The notes under the pieces were generated by a model. It was not told where the DNA came from. It worked only from the letters and a program-made list of their open reading frames with translations, and ran no database searches. Positions 1-8,770 of a DNA stretch of 64,000 bases are shown in pieces. Positions within the stretch are counted from its first letter, which is position 1, and the number at the start of each line of letters is the position of its first letter. Source of the DNA: Methylobacterium variabile (lineage in GTDB: Bacteria > Pseudomonadota > Alphaproteobacteria > Rhizobiales > Beijerinckiaceae); NCBI RefSeq assembly GCF_001043975.1, contig NZ_LABY01000159.1, positions 1-64,000 on the forward strand, in the 5' to 3' direction. The translations under genes and the position numbers were made by a program.

Positions 1-28
1 AGGCCCGGCCGCCGCGGCGGCCGGGCCT
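1..28. terminator. 28-nt perfect palindrome, possible terminator
   Basis: Positions 1-14 are the exact reverse complement of 15-28, all G/C except the two ends. It could fold into a very stable hairpin at the end of a gene lying left of the window. No T-run follows on either strand, so intrinsic termination is not proven. Confidence 0.35.
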
Positions 29-42
29 GACCCCACCCGCAC

Positions 43-95
43 ACGCGAGTTCTTCGAGGGCCGCGCTCCCGGCAGGGACGCGGCCCTTCTCGCGT
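43..95 (-). terminator. Two-tier hairpin after the SH3-domain gene
   Basis: An inner stem pairs 57-65 with 79-87 (AGGGCCGCG/CGCGGCCCT) and an outer stem pairs 43-49 with 89-95 (ACGCGAG/CTCGCGT). It begins at the stop codon of the SH3-domain gene and is the likely transcription end of that gene, possibly bidirectional. No strong U-tract is present. Confidence 0.45.
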
Positions 96-694
96 CACTC
101 CACCTTCTCGTTCGGATAGACGCCCCAGAGCCGGTCCTGGCGCATGTAGCCGTCGACGTCGCCGCGCTTCTGCGGCAGCGCCACCACGAGGCGGCACCAG
201 GTGCCGTCGCAGGTCTTCACGCTGCCGATCACCCCGGCCTGGAGCTGGGCCACCACGCCGCTGCCGGCATCGGCCCGGTCGTAGAGCGGCACCGGCGCGC
301 TCTTGTCGGCACCCCCGCGGTTCAGCACCACGGCGGTGCGCCGGCCGGAGAGCAGCGAGTGCAGCACCCATCCCTCGGTGCCCTCGGAATCGCGGATGCG
401 GCGCCAGGTCTCGAACTCGGCCACGATCTCGACCGGCAGCCCCGCCCGCTGAAACACCCACAGGGTGCGGTGGTCCTTCGACGGCCCCTCGCGCAGGTTC
501 ACCCGGTCGGTCTTCAGGCTGACGTAGCGCGGCAGCGGCAGCTTCGTCGCCGGGCCGATGCTGATCCCGACCACGCCGGGGGGGCCGGCAGGGGTGGTGG
601 CAGGCGCCTGCGCCGCGGCGGGGCTCGGAGCCGCCAACGGCGCGAGCAGCAGGGCCGCGTGCGTCAGGGTGGCGAGGAGGCGCGGGTGGCGCAT
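95..694 (-). CDS. Secreted SH3-domain protein
   Basis: A 199-residue protein starting at the ATG whose product begins MRHPRLLATL; longer starts at 712 and 754 would put a basic tail before the signal peptide. Residues 1-29 look like a Sec signal peptide ending SPAAAQ. Two bacterial SH3-like repeats follow (about 57-120 and 140-190) with the typical VNLREGPS and GTEGWVL motifs of the alphaproteobacterial SH3_4 family. Such periplasmic domains usually bind peptidoglycan or envelope partners; the exact role is unknown. It is divergent from the dehydrogenase gene to its right and ends at a hairpin. Confidence 0.8.
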   Translation of the reverse strand: MRHPRLLATLTHAALLLAPLAAPSPAAAQAPATTPAGPPGVVGISIGPATKLPLPRYVSLKTDRVNLREGPSKDHRTLWVFQRAGLPVEIVAEFETWRRIRDSEGTEGWVLHSLLSGRRTAVVLNRGGADKSAPVPLYDRADAGSGVVAQLQAGVIGSVKTCDGTWCRLVVALPQKRGDVDGYMRQDRLWGVYPNEKVE

Positions 695-982
695 CGGCTG
701 TCGGTCTCCCATCCGGCCGCGCCGGGGCCGCGGCGCGGATTGTCTTCCGGTCAACCTCTGCTAGAGAGGCCGCCGGGTGCGGCGCCCCGGCCGGTTCGAG
801 CGTAGCGTACCGGTCCCTATCGCCGGGACGTGGTTAACGGAACGTATCGAGTTCGGCCGGGCCGCACCAAGGCGGGGCTTTTCGCCGGGCCGCTGCGTCG
901 CCTATCGTAGGGGTGCGGGCGCCGTGTCGCGTGTCGCGCGGGCAGGCCGGACGCCGAGCTGCCTGGGGGCGAGGGAGGGATC

Positions 983-1984
983 ATGTCGTTGAAGCGCAAG
1001 CCGCTCGTGGTGGTCACCCGGCGCCTGCCGGACGTCGTGGAGACGCGGATGCGCGAGCTGTTCGACGCGCGCCTCAACCACGAGGACACGCCGCTCACCG
1101 GCGGCGCCCTGGCGCAGGCCCTGCAGGAGGCCGACGTGCTGGTGCCCACCGTCACGGACGAGATCGACGCCTCGCTGCTCGCCCAGGCCGGGCCGAACCT
1201 GCGCCTGATCGCCAATTTCGGCAATGGCGTCGACCACATCGACATCGGCGTGGCGCTCCAGCGCGGCATCACGGTCACCAACACGCCGGGCGTGCTGACC
1301 GAGGACACCGCCGACATGACGATGGCGCTGATCCTCTCGGTGGCACGCCGTGTCACCGAGGGCGCCCGGATCATCCCCGAGGATGCCTGGACGGGGGGCT
1401 GGTCGCCGACCTGGATGCTCGGTCGCCGCATCACCGGCAAGCGCCTCGGCATCGTCGGCATGGGCCGCATCGGCCAGGCGCTGGCGCGCCGCGCCAAGGC
1501 GTTCGGCCTGTCGATCCACTACCACAACCGCCGCCGGGTCGGCGCCCGGATCGAGAGCGACCTCGAGGCGACCTACTGGGAATCCCTCGACCAGATGCTG
1601 GCGCGGGTCGACATCGTCTCGGTCAACTGCCCGCACACCCCGGCGACCTACCACCTGCTCTCGGCCCGCCGCCTGAAGCTCCTCAAGCCCGAGGCCGTGG
1701 TGGTCAACACCGCCCGCGGCGAGGTGATCGACGAGACCGCGCTCGCCCGCCTGATCGAAGTCGGCGACATCGCGGGCGCGGGCCTCGACGTGTTCGAGCA
1801 GGAGCCGGCGGTGAGCCCGCGCCTCGTCAAGCTCGCCCGGGCCGGCAAGGTGGTGCTCCTGCCGCATATGGGTTCGGCCACCCACGAGAGCCGGGTCGAC
1901 ATGGGCGAGAAGGTCATCATCAACATCAAGACCTTCCTCGACGGCCACCGGCCGCCGGACCGCATCCTGCCCAGCATGCTGTGA
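983..1984 (+). CDS. D-2-hydroxyacid dehydrogenase (glyoxylate/hydroxypyruvate reductase type)
   Basis: A 333-residue NAD(P)-dependent D-isomer-specific 2-hydroxyacid dehydrogenase, a normal family length. The nucleotide-binding loop GMGRIG lies at residues 159-164 and the catalytic triad can be placed at R245 (NTARGEV), E274 (FEQEP) and H295 (LLPHMGS), with spacing close to that of phosphoglycerate dehydrogenase. The sequence is closest in style to glyoxylate/hydroxypyruvate reductases, which would suit serine-cycle or photorespiratory-type C2 metabolism; substrate is inference. A GAGGGAGGG ribosome site precedes the ATG. The gene is monocistronic, with a 228-bp divergent spacer to its left. 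Confidence 0.9.
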   Translation: MSLKRKPLVVVTRRLPDVVETRMRELFDARLNHEDTPLTGGALAQALQEADVLVPTVTDEIDASLLAQAGPNLRLIANFGNGVDHIDIGVALQRGITVTNTPGVLTEDTADMTMALILSVARRVTEGARIIPEDAWTGGWSPTWMLGRRITGKRLGIVGMGRIGQALARRAKAFGLSIHYHNRRRVGARIESDLEATYWESLDQMLARVDIVSVNCPHTPATYHLLSARRLKLLKPEAVVVNTARGEVIDETALARLIEVGDIAGAGLDVFEQEPAVSPRLVKLARAGKVVLLPHMGSATHESRVDMGEKVIINIKTFLDGHRPPDRILPSML

Positions 1985-2030
1985 GGCGAACGCGCCCGGC
2001 TCCTTGTGCCGGGCGCACCCGTCATGCGTC

Positions 2031-2456
2031 TCAGGCCTGAAGCGTCGCCTTCAGGCTGATCTTGGCGTTGAGCACCTTCGAGACCGGGCAGTTCTTCTCG
2101 GCGATTCCGGCGAGCTCGTCGAACTTCGCCTGGTCGATGCCCGGGATCTTGGCCGTCAGGGTCAGGGCCGACTGGGTGATGGTGAAGCCCTCGCCGTCCT
2201 TCTCCAGGCTCACCACCGCCTCGGTGCGCAGCTCGTCGGCGGTGAAGCCGGCGCCCTGGAGCTGGAAGGCCAGCGCCATGGTGAAGCAGCCCGCATGCGC
2301 GGCGGCGATCAGCTCCTCCGGGTTGGTGCCCGGTTCGTTCTCGAAGCGGGTGTTGAAGCCGTAGGGATTGCTCGACAGCACCCCCGACTGGGTGGTCAGT
2401 TGACCCTTGCCGTCCTTGCCGCTGCCCTGCCAAACGGCGCTCGCCTTGCGGTTCAT
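2031..2456 (-). CDS. osmC: OsmC family peroxiredoxin
   Basis: A 141-residue OsmC, the same size as the Escherichia coli protein (143) and colinear with it, including GVLSSNPYGFNTRFENEPGT. The reactive cysteines are C57 (HAGCFTMA) and C123 (NCPVSK). The family reduces organic hydroperoxides in the cytoplasm using its two-cysteine centre. The start at 2456 follows a CGGGAGA ribosome site; an ORF extension to 2552 has no family match. The gene is convergent with the dehydrogenase and downstream of recX on the same strand. A second family member, ohr, is at 30.7 kb. Confidence 0.92.
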   Translation of the reverse strand: MNRKASAVWQGSGKDGKGQLTTQSGVLSSNPYGFNTRFENEPGTNPEELIAAAHAGCFTMALAFQLQGAGFTADELRTEAVVSLEKDGEGFTITQSALTLTAKIPGIDQAKFDELAGIAEKNCPVSKVLNAKISLKATLQA

Positions 2457-2548
2457 GCTCGTCTCCCGTGAACTGGCGCGAGGCCGCATCCCGGCCCCGG
2501 ACGCGGCGGGGCCGTCATGGCGCCCGCTCGGTCCCGGCCTCAGGTAGG

Positions 2549-3193
2549 TCACGGCATCGCAAGGTCATCCTCCAGGTCGCCATCGATCACCCGGCGGGCG
2601 AGGGAGAGGGCGAAGCCCGCACGCGCCATCGCGGCGAGATCACGCTCCCGCGCGGCGGCCCGGGCGGCCTCCGGCCGGAACGGGCCAAGGCGGCGGCGCC
2701 TGGCATAGGCGCGGGCGGCCTGGTCCTCGCTGCTGCCCTCCGCTCCTGCCTCCTCCGCGAGCGCCGCGCCGACGGTGTCGCGGTCGACGCCCTTGGCCGC
2801 GAGCTTGGCGCCGATCGCCCGGGCCGAGCCGCCGCGGCGGCGCAGGGAGCGCACCTTGGCGGCCGCGAAGGCGGCGTCGTCGACGAGGCCGGCCCCGAGC
2901 GCGCGGGCGACCACCGCCTCGACCATCTCGGCAAAGTCGCCCGGCGCCTCGCCGCGCAGCCGGCAGCGGGTCTCGACCCGCCGCCGCAGCACGCGGCGCA
3001 GCATCTCGGCCGAGGCGCCGTAGCGTTCGAGGTAGTACAGGGCCGCCCGCTCGAGATAGGCCGGGGTGATCGGCCGCGCCGCCCTCAATCCGCCATCGCG
3101 GCCGGCTTCTTCGTCCCCGTCCCGGATCGCCTCCGTCCCGGCGGTGGCGTCCGCCCCGGACCCGTGCGAGGGGTGATGCCGGCGTTTCTGCAC
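2549..3193 (-). CDS. recX: RecX, regulator of RecA
   Basis: The product contains the RecX tandem three-helix repeats: ITPAYLERAALYYLERYG, then RRVLRRRV, GLVDDAAFAAAKVRSL and RRLGPFRP. RecX binds the RecA filament and limits its activity. No ATG lies in frame upstream. The best start is a GTG at 3193 (214 residues) with GAAGGA nine bases before it; an in-frame TTG at 3088 (179 residues) is the alternative. With the GTG start, the gene overlaps the 5' end of the divergent TAXI gene by 18 bases. Product is secure, start is not. Confidence 0.85.
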   Translation of the reverse strand: MQKRRHHPSHGSGADATAGTEAIRDGDEEAGRDGGLRAARPITPAYLERAALYYLERYGASAEMLRRVLRRRVETRCRLRGEAPGDFAEMVEAVVARALGAGLVDDAAFAAAKVRSLRRRGGSARAIGAKLAAKGVDRDTVGAALAEEAGAEGSSEDQAARAYARRRRLGPFRPEAARAAARERDLAAMARAGFALSLARRVIDGDLEDDLAMP

Positions 3194-4567
3194 AAGCGTG
3201 AATCCTTCTTCCTCCTGGCGGCCCTCGTCCTCGGGGCCGTGGCCGGCGCGGTGCTCTACCTGTCGCGGCCGACCACCCTGCGGGTCGCGGTCGGCCCGCG
3301 GGACCGGGTGGAATCCCATCTGATCCAGGCCTACGCCGACGCGCTCGCCCGCGCCCGGGAGGATATACGCCTCGAGGTCGTGCCGTGCGACGACGTGCGC
3401 GACAGCGCCGCGGCGCTCCAGAGCGGCCGGGCCGACCTCGCCGTGGTGCGGCCCGACGTGCGCCTGCCCGAGAACGGGCTGACGCTGGCGGTGCTGCACG
3501 ACGAGGCCCTGGTGGTGGCCGCTCCACCCGATTCCGGCATCCAGGCCTTCCCGGACCTCGCCGGCAAGCGCCTCGGCCTCGTCGCCCATCACGGCGCCGA
3601 CCAGCCCCTGGTCGCGAGCCTGCTCGCCTACTACGCCCTGACGCCGGTCCCGGCCGACACGGCGCCGACCGCCCCCGGCAGCGTCGCCGTGGTGCCGCTG
3701 CGGGCCTCGGAGGTGGCGGCGGCCCTCGCCGAGCACCGGATCGACGCCGCCGCGGTGATCGCCGCCCCCTCGGCGAAATCCGCCGCCCGGGTGGTGCAGG
3801 CGGTGGAATCCGCCTCGCCCGGCCGCGGCGCGGTGATCGTCGCGATTCCCGACGGCGAGGCCATCGTGCAGCGCCTGCCGGAGCTGCAATCCGTCACCAT
3901 CGCGGCCGGCACCTTCGGCGGCCGCCCGAAGCGGCCGGACGACGACGTCAAGACCGTCGGCGCCTCCTACCGGCTGATGGCCCGGGCCTCCCTGAGCCGC
4001 GACACCGCCGCGAGCGTGACCCAGCACCTGTTCGAGCTGCGCTCGCGCCTCGCCGCGATGTCCTCGACTGCCAACCTGATGAAGGCACCGGAATTCGACA
4101 GCGCCGCCGAGGCGACCAGCGCCCGCCTGCCGATCCATCCCGGCGCGGTCGACTACTACGAGCGCGAGCAGCAGACCTTCCTGCAGCGCTACGAGGACTG
4201 GGTCTACCTGGTGGCGTTCTTCGGCGGCGGCCTCGGCTCGGCGGTGGCCTGGCTCGGCCAGCGCCTCGCCCGCGAGCAGCGCGCCCGCATCGACGCCGTC
4301 CTCGACCGCCTGCTGGCGATCCTCACCGAGGCCCGGGCGACGCAGGACGAGGCGGCGCTGACCGCCCTCGCGGTCGAGATCGACGGCCTCGTCATCGACG
4401 TCGTGCGGCATGCCCGCGCCCACTCCACCGACATTCGCACGATGAGTGCGCTCATCCTCGCGGTCGATGCCGCCCGGGCGGCGGTGGCCGAGTGCCGGCG
4501 GGACGGCGCTCCGCCGCGGGAGCGGGTCGGGCGGGTGCTGTCGCTGCACCCGGCAGGCGGAGCCTGA
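3176..4567 (+). CDS. TAXI-family TRAP transporter substrate-binding protein
   Basis: A 463-residue protein. Residues about 12-30 form an N-terminal membrane/signal segment. A TAXI-type periplasmic binding fold follows (TLRVAVGPRD, RADLAVVRPDV, DLAGKRLGLVA), and a second hydrophobic segment near residues 340-360 (VYLVAFFGGGLGSAVAWL) anchors a helical cytoplasmic tail. This membrane-anchored layout is known in a TAXI subgroup. No TRAP membrane subunit (DctQ/DctM) is nearby, so the partner is elsewhere or the protein acts as a sensor-like receptor. The start was chosen for the GAGGGG just upstream and because the ORF to its left is antisense to recX. Confidence 0.82.
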   Translation: MPAFLHKRESFFLLAALVLGAVAGAVLYLSRPTTLRVAVGPRDRVESHLIQAYADALARAREDIRLEVVPCDDVRDSAAALQSGRADLAVVRPDVRLPENGLTLAVLHDEALVVAAPPDSGIQAFPDLAGKRLGLVAHHGADQPLVASLLAYYALTPVPADTAPTAPGSVAVVPLRASEVAAALAEHRIDAAAVIAAPSAKSAARVVQAVESASPGRGAVIVAIPDGEAIVQRLPELQSVTIAAGTFGGRPKRPDDDVKTVGASYRLMARASLSRDTAASVTQHLFELRSRLAAMSSTANLMKAPEFDSAAEATSARLPIHPGAVDYYEREQQTFLQRYEDWVYLVAFFGGGLGSAVAWLGQRLAREQRARIDAVLDRLLAILTEARATQDEAALTALAVEIDGLVIDVVRHARAHSTDIRTMSALILAVDAARAAVAECRRDGAPPRERVGRVLSLHPAGGA

Positions 4568-4756
4568 TCGATCGTCGGTCCGGGGAGCGACGCCAGCGGT
4601 CGCGGTCCATTCCCGATCTCCCGGCACGGCTCGACACGTCGACGCGAGCCGGACCGCTTCGTGGCTTCCGAAGAGCTCGACATCGGACGTGCCCGCGTCG
4701 GCATTCCTTGTCGCAGGCGAGCCTCCGGCCCGGATCCGGGCCGGGCGACGTGGTCG

Positions 4757-5983
4757 TTAGGTGATCAGGTGATCGCGCCGGCGCAGGGCCGGAAATAGCC
4801 GCCCCCACAGCGCCGCCACCGCCACCGTCGCGACGCCGCCGACCACCACCGCCGGCACGGCACCGACCAGGGCCGCCAGCGTGCCGGATTCGAACTCGCC
4901 GAGCTCGTTCGAGGCGCCGATGAACACGGTGTTGACCGCAGCGACCCGGCCCCGCATCGCGTCCGGCGTTTCGCCCTGCACCAGGCTCTGGCGCACGTAG
5001 ACGCTGACCATGTCGGCAGCTCCGGTGACGAACAGGCAGGCCATCGACAGCGGCAGGGAGGTCGAGAGGCCGAAACCCACCGTGGCGAGGCCGAAGACCC
5101 CGACCGCGATGAGGAGCCGCGGCCCGACCCCGCGGGTGAGGGGGCGGTGGGCGAGGAGGATCGCCATTGCGACCGAGCCGAAGGCCGGCATGCTGCGCAG
5201 GAGCCCGAGGCCGAGGGGGCCGACGAGGAGCACCTCCTGGGCAAAGATCGGCAGGAGCGCGGTGGCGCCCCCGAGCAGCACCGCCACGAGGTCGAGGGTG
5301 ATGGCGCCGAGCACGACCGGCTGCGAGCGGATGTAGGTCAGTCCGGCGAGCAGCGTGCCCCAGGTCAGGGCTGGCCGGGCGGTGACGGCGGCGGACGGCG
5401 GGCGGATGCCGGCGACGCTCAGCGCGGCGAGCCCGAAGCACGCCGCCGCGAGACCGAACACCACCGCGGGCCCGAGGGCGTAGAGCAGGCCGCCCAGCGC
5501 CGGGCCGGTGACGGAGGCGCTCTGCCACAGGGAGGAGTTGAGCGCGATGGCGCTGCCGAACTGCTCGCGCGGCACCAGCGTCGGCAGCAGCGCCTGGCTC
5601 GCCGGGTTGGCGAAGGCCCGGGCCGTGCCGACGAGGACCATCAGGGCGTAGACCGGCCAGACCGGCGCGGCGCCCGAGGCGGCCAGCGCCATCAGGCCGA
5701 GGCCGGCGAGCGCCAGGAGCCCGTAGGCGAGGGCCGCGACCCGGCGCCGGTCGTAGGTGTCGGCGACGTGGCCGGTGACGAGGGCCCCGAGCATCGCCGG
5801 CGCGAAGCTCGCCAGGCCGACGAGGCCCAGCGCCAGCGCGCTGCGGGTGAGGTCGTAGACGAACCAGCCGACCGCCACCGCCAGCATCTGGTAGGCCAGG
5901 CCGGAAAGGAAGCGGGCGCCGCCGAAGAGCCGGAAGTCACGGTTGCGGAAGAGCGTCCAGCCGGACGGGGCGGGGGCGTGCAT
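4757..5983 (-). CDS. MFS transporter (EntS/enterobactin-exporter-like subfamily)
   Basis: A 408-residue protein with about 12 hydrophobic segments. It begins MHAPAPSGWTLFRNRDFRLF, the usual start of the MFS_3 group, and has the loop GHVADTYDRRRVAALAYG between helices 2 and 3. This group exports siderophores, drugs or unknown solutes; the substrate cannot be read from sequence. The start at 5983 gives the family N-terminus; the upstream extension to 6115 is not membrane-like. It lies downstream of the capsule-export gene, separated by a large perfect hairpin, so it is probably its own transcript. Confidence 0.82.
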   Translation of the reverse strand: MHAPAPSGWTLFRNRDFRLFGGARFLSGLAYQMLAVAVGWFVYDLTRSALALGLVGLASFAPAMLGALVTGHVADTYDRRRVAALAYGLLALAGLGLMALAASGAAPVWPVYALMVLVGTARAFANPASQALLPTLVPREQFGSAIALNSSLWQSASVTGPALGGLLYALGPAVVFGLAAACFGLAALSVAGIRPPSAAVTARPALTWGTLLAGLTYIRSQPVVLGAITLDLVAVLLGGATALLPIFAQEVLLVGPLGLGLLRSMPAFGSVAMAILLAHRPLTRGVGPRLLIAVGVFGLATVGFGLSTSLPLSMACLFVTGAADMVSVYVRQSLVQGETPDAMRGRVAAVNTVFIGASNELGEFESGTLAALVGAVPAVVVGGVATVAVAALWGRLFPALRRRDHLIT

Positions 5984-6057
5984 GGCAGTTCCGTACCCCA
6001 CCAGGTCCGCCGGCGGGGCTTTCGAGATCGACGGCGCGCCCGCGCGCGGGCGCCGAG

Positions 6058-6106
6058 CGTCGTTGTCTCCGCCGGACTGGTGACCGGTCCGGCGGAGACA
6101 ACGACG
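6058..6106. terminator. Perfect 20-bp stem hairpin between capsule gene and MFS gene
   Basis: Positions 6058-6077 are exactly complementary to 6087-6106 around a 9-base loop. It lies 47 bases after the stop of the KpsE-like gene on the minus strand, the place of a terminator. There is no T-run after the hairpin in that direction, so it may instead stabilise mRNA 3' ends or act with Rho. Confidence 0.6.
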
Positions 6107-6153
6107 CAGAAACAAAAGCCGAAGCAGAATCGCGCCGTGCAGGTCTGCTTCGG

Positions 6154-7395
6154 TCAGGCGAGGAGCTTGCGGAACAGGACGGAGAGGCCGAAGGCCAGGG
6201 CCGAGAGGGCCACCGAGATGCTGATGTAGAGAGTGCGCCGCGGCTGCTGGGACGACTCGGCCCGCACCGGCTCGACGATCATGCTGAAGAACTCGATCTG
6301 ACGGTCGGCAATCATCCGGGAACGCTCCCGGGCCGAGATCGTCGCGGCATAGTACTTCTCGGCGGTCTTGCGCTCGGCGTCGAGCTCCTCGAACTTGGTG
6401 AGCGTGGCCGAGAGCACCCGACGCTGCTCCGGGTCCTGGTTGACCGCCTCACGCTCGATGCGGGCGATGGTCTCGTCGAGCTGCGCGATCTGCGCCTTGA
6501 GGTCCTGGATGCTGCGGCTGTCGTCCCGCAGGTCGCGCTGGAGCAGGCTGAGCTTCACCGCCAGGCCGATCCGCTGGGAGCGGATCTCCGCGATCATCTT
6601 CAAGTTCGTGTCGTTGGCCTTCTGGGCGTCGAGGACGCCGTCCCGGTTGCGCAGGTCGCGCACCGCCAGGTGCAGCTTCGTCAGCCGCTCCTCGGCGCGC
6701 TTCATCTCGCGCTCGCTCTCCGCCAGGGCGTCGTTGCGGGCCCGGGCCGTGAGCTGGTTCACCAGCCGCTCGCTTTCGGCCAGCACGACCCGGCTCAGCG
6801 CCAGGGAATCGTCCGGGCTGAAGGCGTTGATCGCGACCTCGATCAGGCCAGAGTTCTCGACGTTGACTTTGACCCGATCGTGCCAGTAGCGGACGAGTTT
6901 CTCGATCGGCTTCTCCGGATCGAAGCGGGAATAGTGGTCGATGTCGTCGCGGGAGAACATCTGCCGCAGCGGCAGCGCGCGCTCGAGTACCTCGATCATC
7001 GCCCGGCTCTTGATGTACTCGCCGATGATCATTGAATCCTGGGCGATCATCTGGGACGGGATGCTCGAGGTGGTGCCGACCTGGTCCGGCGTGGCCTTCT
7101 CGGCCCCGCCGATCGCCGGCCGCAGGGCGAACCGCGCCTCGGTCACGTAGCGGTCCGAGAGGTAGAGGCCGAAGAACACCGTGCTCGCGACGGCCGGGAT
7201 CACGAACAGGAACAGGAACAGCAGCGGGGTGACAATGTCCCGGCGCTGCTGCGCCCGGATCGTCCGGATGGTGGACTTGTTCGGGTTCGAGAAGCGCGAC
7301 ACCCGGGCCGCCTGCCGCAGGGCCTCGCCGATCAGCCGGGAGCGGTCGGCGGGGCTGAGCGCCTTGCCTTCCGGATTGCGGGCGTCGATGGTCAT
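6154..7395 (-). CDS. Capsule polysaccharide export inner-membrane protein (KpsE/Wzz-like)
   Basis: A 413-residue polysaccharide co-polymerase-type protein. One membrane segment is at about 56-77, a long periplasmic part with coiled coil spans about 215-350 (heptad-rich, AEERLTKLHLAVRDL), and a second membrane segment is near 387-408. This two-helix hairpin topology is that of KpsE/BexC/CtrB proteins, which bridge a capsule ABC transporter to the outer-membrane channel. The start at 7395 leaves a cytoplasmic N-terminus. It lies 79 bases downstream of the KpsT-like ATPase gene and is surely co-transcribed with it. Confidence 0.85.
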   Translation of the reverse strand: MTIDARNPEGKALSPADRSRLIGEALRQAARVSRFSNPNKSTIRTIRAQQRRDIVTPLLFLFLFVIPAVASTVFFGLYLSDRYVTEARFALRPAIGGAEKATPDQVGTTSSIPSQMIAQDSMIIGEYIKSRAMIEVLERALPLRQMFSRDDIDHYSRFDPEKPIEKLVRYWHDRVKVNVENSGLIEVAINAFSPDDSLALSRVVLAESERLVNQLTARARNDALAESEREMKRAEERLTKLHLAVRDLRNRDGVLDAQKANDTNLKMIAEIRSQRIGLAVKLSLLQRDLRDDSRSIQDLKAQIAQLDETIARIEREAVNQDPEQRRVLSATLTKFEELDAERKTAEKYYAATISARERSRMIADRQIEFFSMIVEPVRAESSQQPRRTLYISISVALSALAFGLSVLFRKLLA

Positions 7396-7474
7396 GACAG
7401 GGGGTTCCGGCTGCGGGCAGGGCCGGGGCGCGGGGCGCACCGGCCGGCAGGGGCGGCGAAGGGAGGCGCGGCGC

Positions 7475-8128
7475 TCATTGGTTGAGGCGCTGGTAGACTT
7501 CGATCGCGTCGTTGATGTCTGGATAGATCACGGCGCGGCCGTTCGCCAGCACGATCCCTTGCGAGGCGTAGTCGCGGATCGTGTCCATCGAGTGCGAGCA
7601 CATGATGATGTCGGCGTTCGCCCGCCGCTTGCTCCACACCTCCTCGCAGCGCTTGGCGAAGCGCGCGTCGCCGACGCCGGTGATCTCGTCGACGAGGTAG
7701 CAGTCGAAGGGAATCGCCATGCTCATGCCGAAGGCGAGCCGCGCCCCCATGCCGGACGAGTAGTTGCGGATCGGCACGTTCATGTAGTCGCCGAGCTCGG
7801 CGAAGTCCTCTACGAAGGCCAGCACCTTGCGCGGATCCTCGCCGTGGATGCGGGCGACGAAGATCACGTTCTCGCGTCCCGTCATCATCGGATGGAAGCC
7901 GCCCGCGAAGCCGAGCGGCCAGGACACGCGCATGGTGCGGATCACCCGCCCCCGGGTCGGCAGCTCGCTGCCGGACATCAGCCGCATCGTCGTCGACTTG
8001 CCGGCGCCGTTGATGCCGAGGATGCCGTAGCTCACACCGGGCTTCAGGGTCAGGGAGGCCCGGTCGAGGATGGTGCGGCGGTACCCGTCCGTCTTGTAGA
8101 TCTTGGTGACGTTGTCGAAGCGGATCAT
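7475..8128 (-). CDS. Capsule polysaccharide ABC transporter ATP-binding protein (KpsT-like)
   Basis: A 217-residue ATPase, the exact size class of KpsT. Walker A is GINGAGKST (residues 38-46), the signature is YSSGMGARL and Walker B is YLVDEITGVGD, the last being typical of polysaccharide exporters. It would energise export of a lipid-linked polysaccharide. The start at 8128 gives MIRFDNVTKIY; the upstream extension is Pro/Gly-rich and not conserved in style. The next gene is the KpsE-like protein. No permease (KpsM) gene is present in the window. Confidence 0.88.
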   Translation of the reverse strand: MIRFDNVTKIYKTDGYRRTILDRASLTLKPGVSYGILGINGAGKSTTMRLMSGSELPTRGRVIRTMRVSWPLGFAGGFHPMMTGRENVIFVARIHGEDPRKVLAFVEDFAELGDYMNVPIRNYSSGMGARLAFGMSMAIPFDCYLVDEITGVGDARFAKRCEEVWSKRRANADIIMCSHSMDTIRDYASQGIVLANGRAVIYPDINDAIEVYQRLNQ

Positions 8129-8694
8129 CGGCGGTGAGACGCGCTCGCGGGGATGGCGGTGGCCGCCCGGGGGCGCGCCGGGCGGGCCGGAGGCCTGTCC
8201 GATCATGCGCCGAGCCGCCATCCGCACGGTTAACGAGGCCGGTCGCGGGAGCCGGCCTGTCGGAGGTAGGCGGAAAAAGCGGCGAATCTGAGAAAACGGC
8301 CCGCCCGCGCTACGGCACGGCAGGCCGGCGGCACCCAGCGATCGGGCCTCTCCGAGGCTCCTCTAGGATGGCCCACGATCTCGGTGCGCGAAGGATTTGA
8401 TGGCCGAAGTGGCCTTGCGCTGGCAAGCCAACGCTTCGCTCATAGAATTTTTCGGTCTGCCGCAGGTTTGCGTGGCAAAACGGCCACTGCTCCTGCCGAA
8501 GCCCGCCCAGGGAGCGGACCGTCCAGATCCGCGGACCTCGCGATGTCTGATCCCGGCCTTTCCTCTCCTGACGGGCGTGTCGGCGCGCGAGATCCGCCTT
8601 GTAGCGGGCGAGCGTGATGCGGTAACCGAACGCGGGGCGACGCCGTATGGCAACCTTTCCTTAACCATTCGGTGCCGATCATCCCGTAAGCATG
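8129..8694. other. Intergenic region upstream of capsule-export pair
   Basis: About 560 bases with no convincing gene; the short ORFs on both strands lack ribosome sites and protein-like composition. A hairpin AGGCCGG/CCGGCCT is at about 8234-8257. The region must hold the promoter for the KpsT-like/KpsE-like pair, but I cannot place it. Confidence 0.4.
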
Positions 8695-8717
8695 AAAAAA
8701 GCCGGGGCGAACCCGGC
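8695..8717 (-). terminator. Intrinsic terminator of the 59-residue gene
   Basis: On the minus strand the sequence reads GCCGGG, a TTCGC loop, CCCGGC, then six T residues: a textbook Rho-independent terminator. It lies 53 bases after the stop codon of the small gene at 8771-8950. Confidence 0.9.
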
Positions 8718-8770
8718 CTCCATGGTGGCGGCAGATCGGTGCGAGCCTCGGCCGCGCCGAGGCCCTTGGA

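Noticed and set aside
3197-4627. Long minus-strand extension upstream of recX
   Set aside because: It is antisense to the TAXI gene and shows no RecX-like sequence before about 3193.
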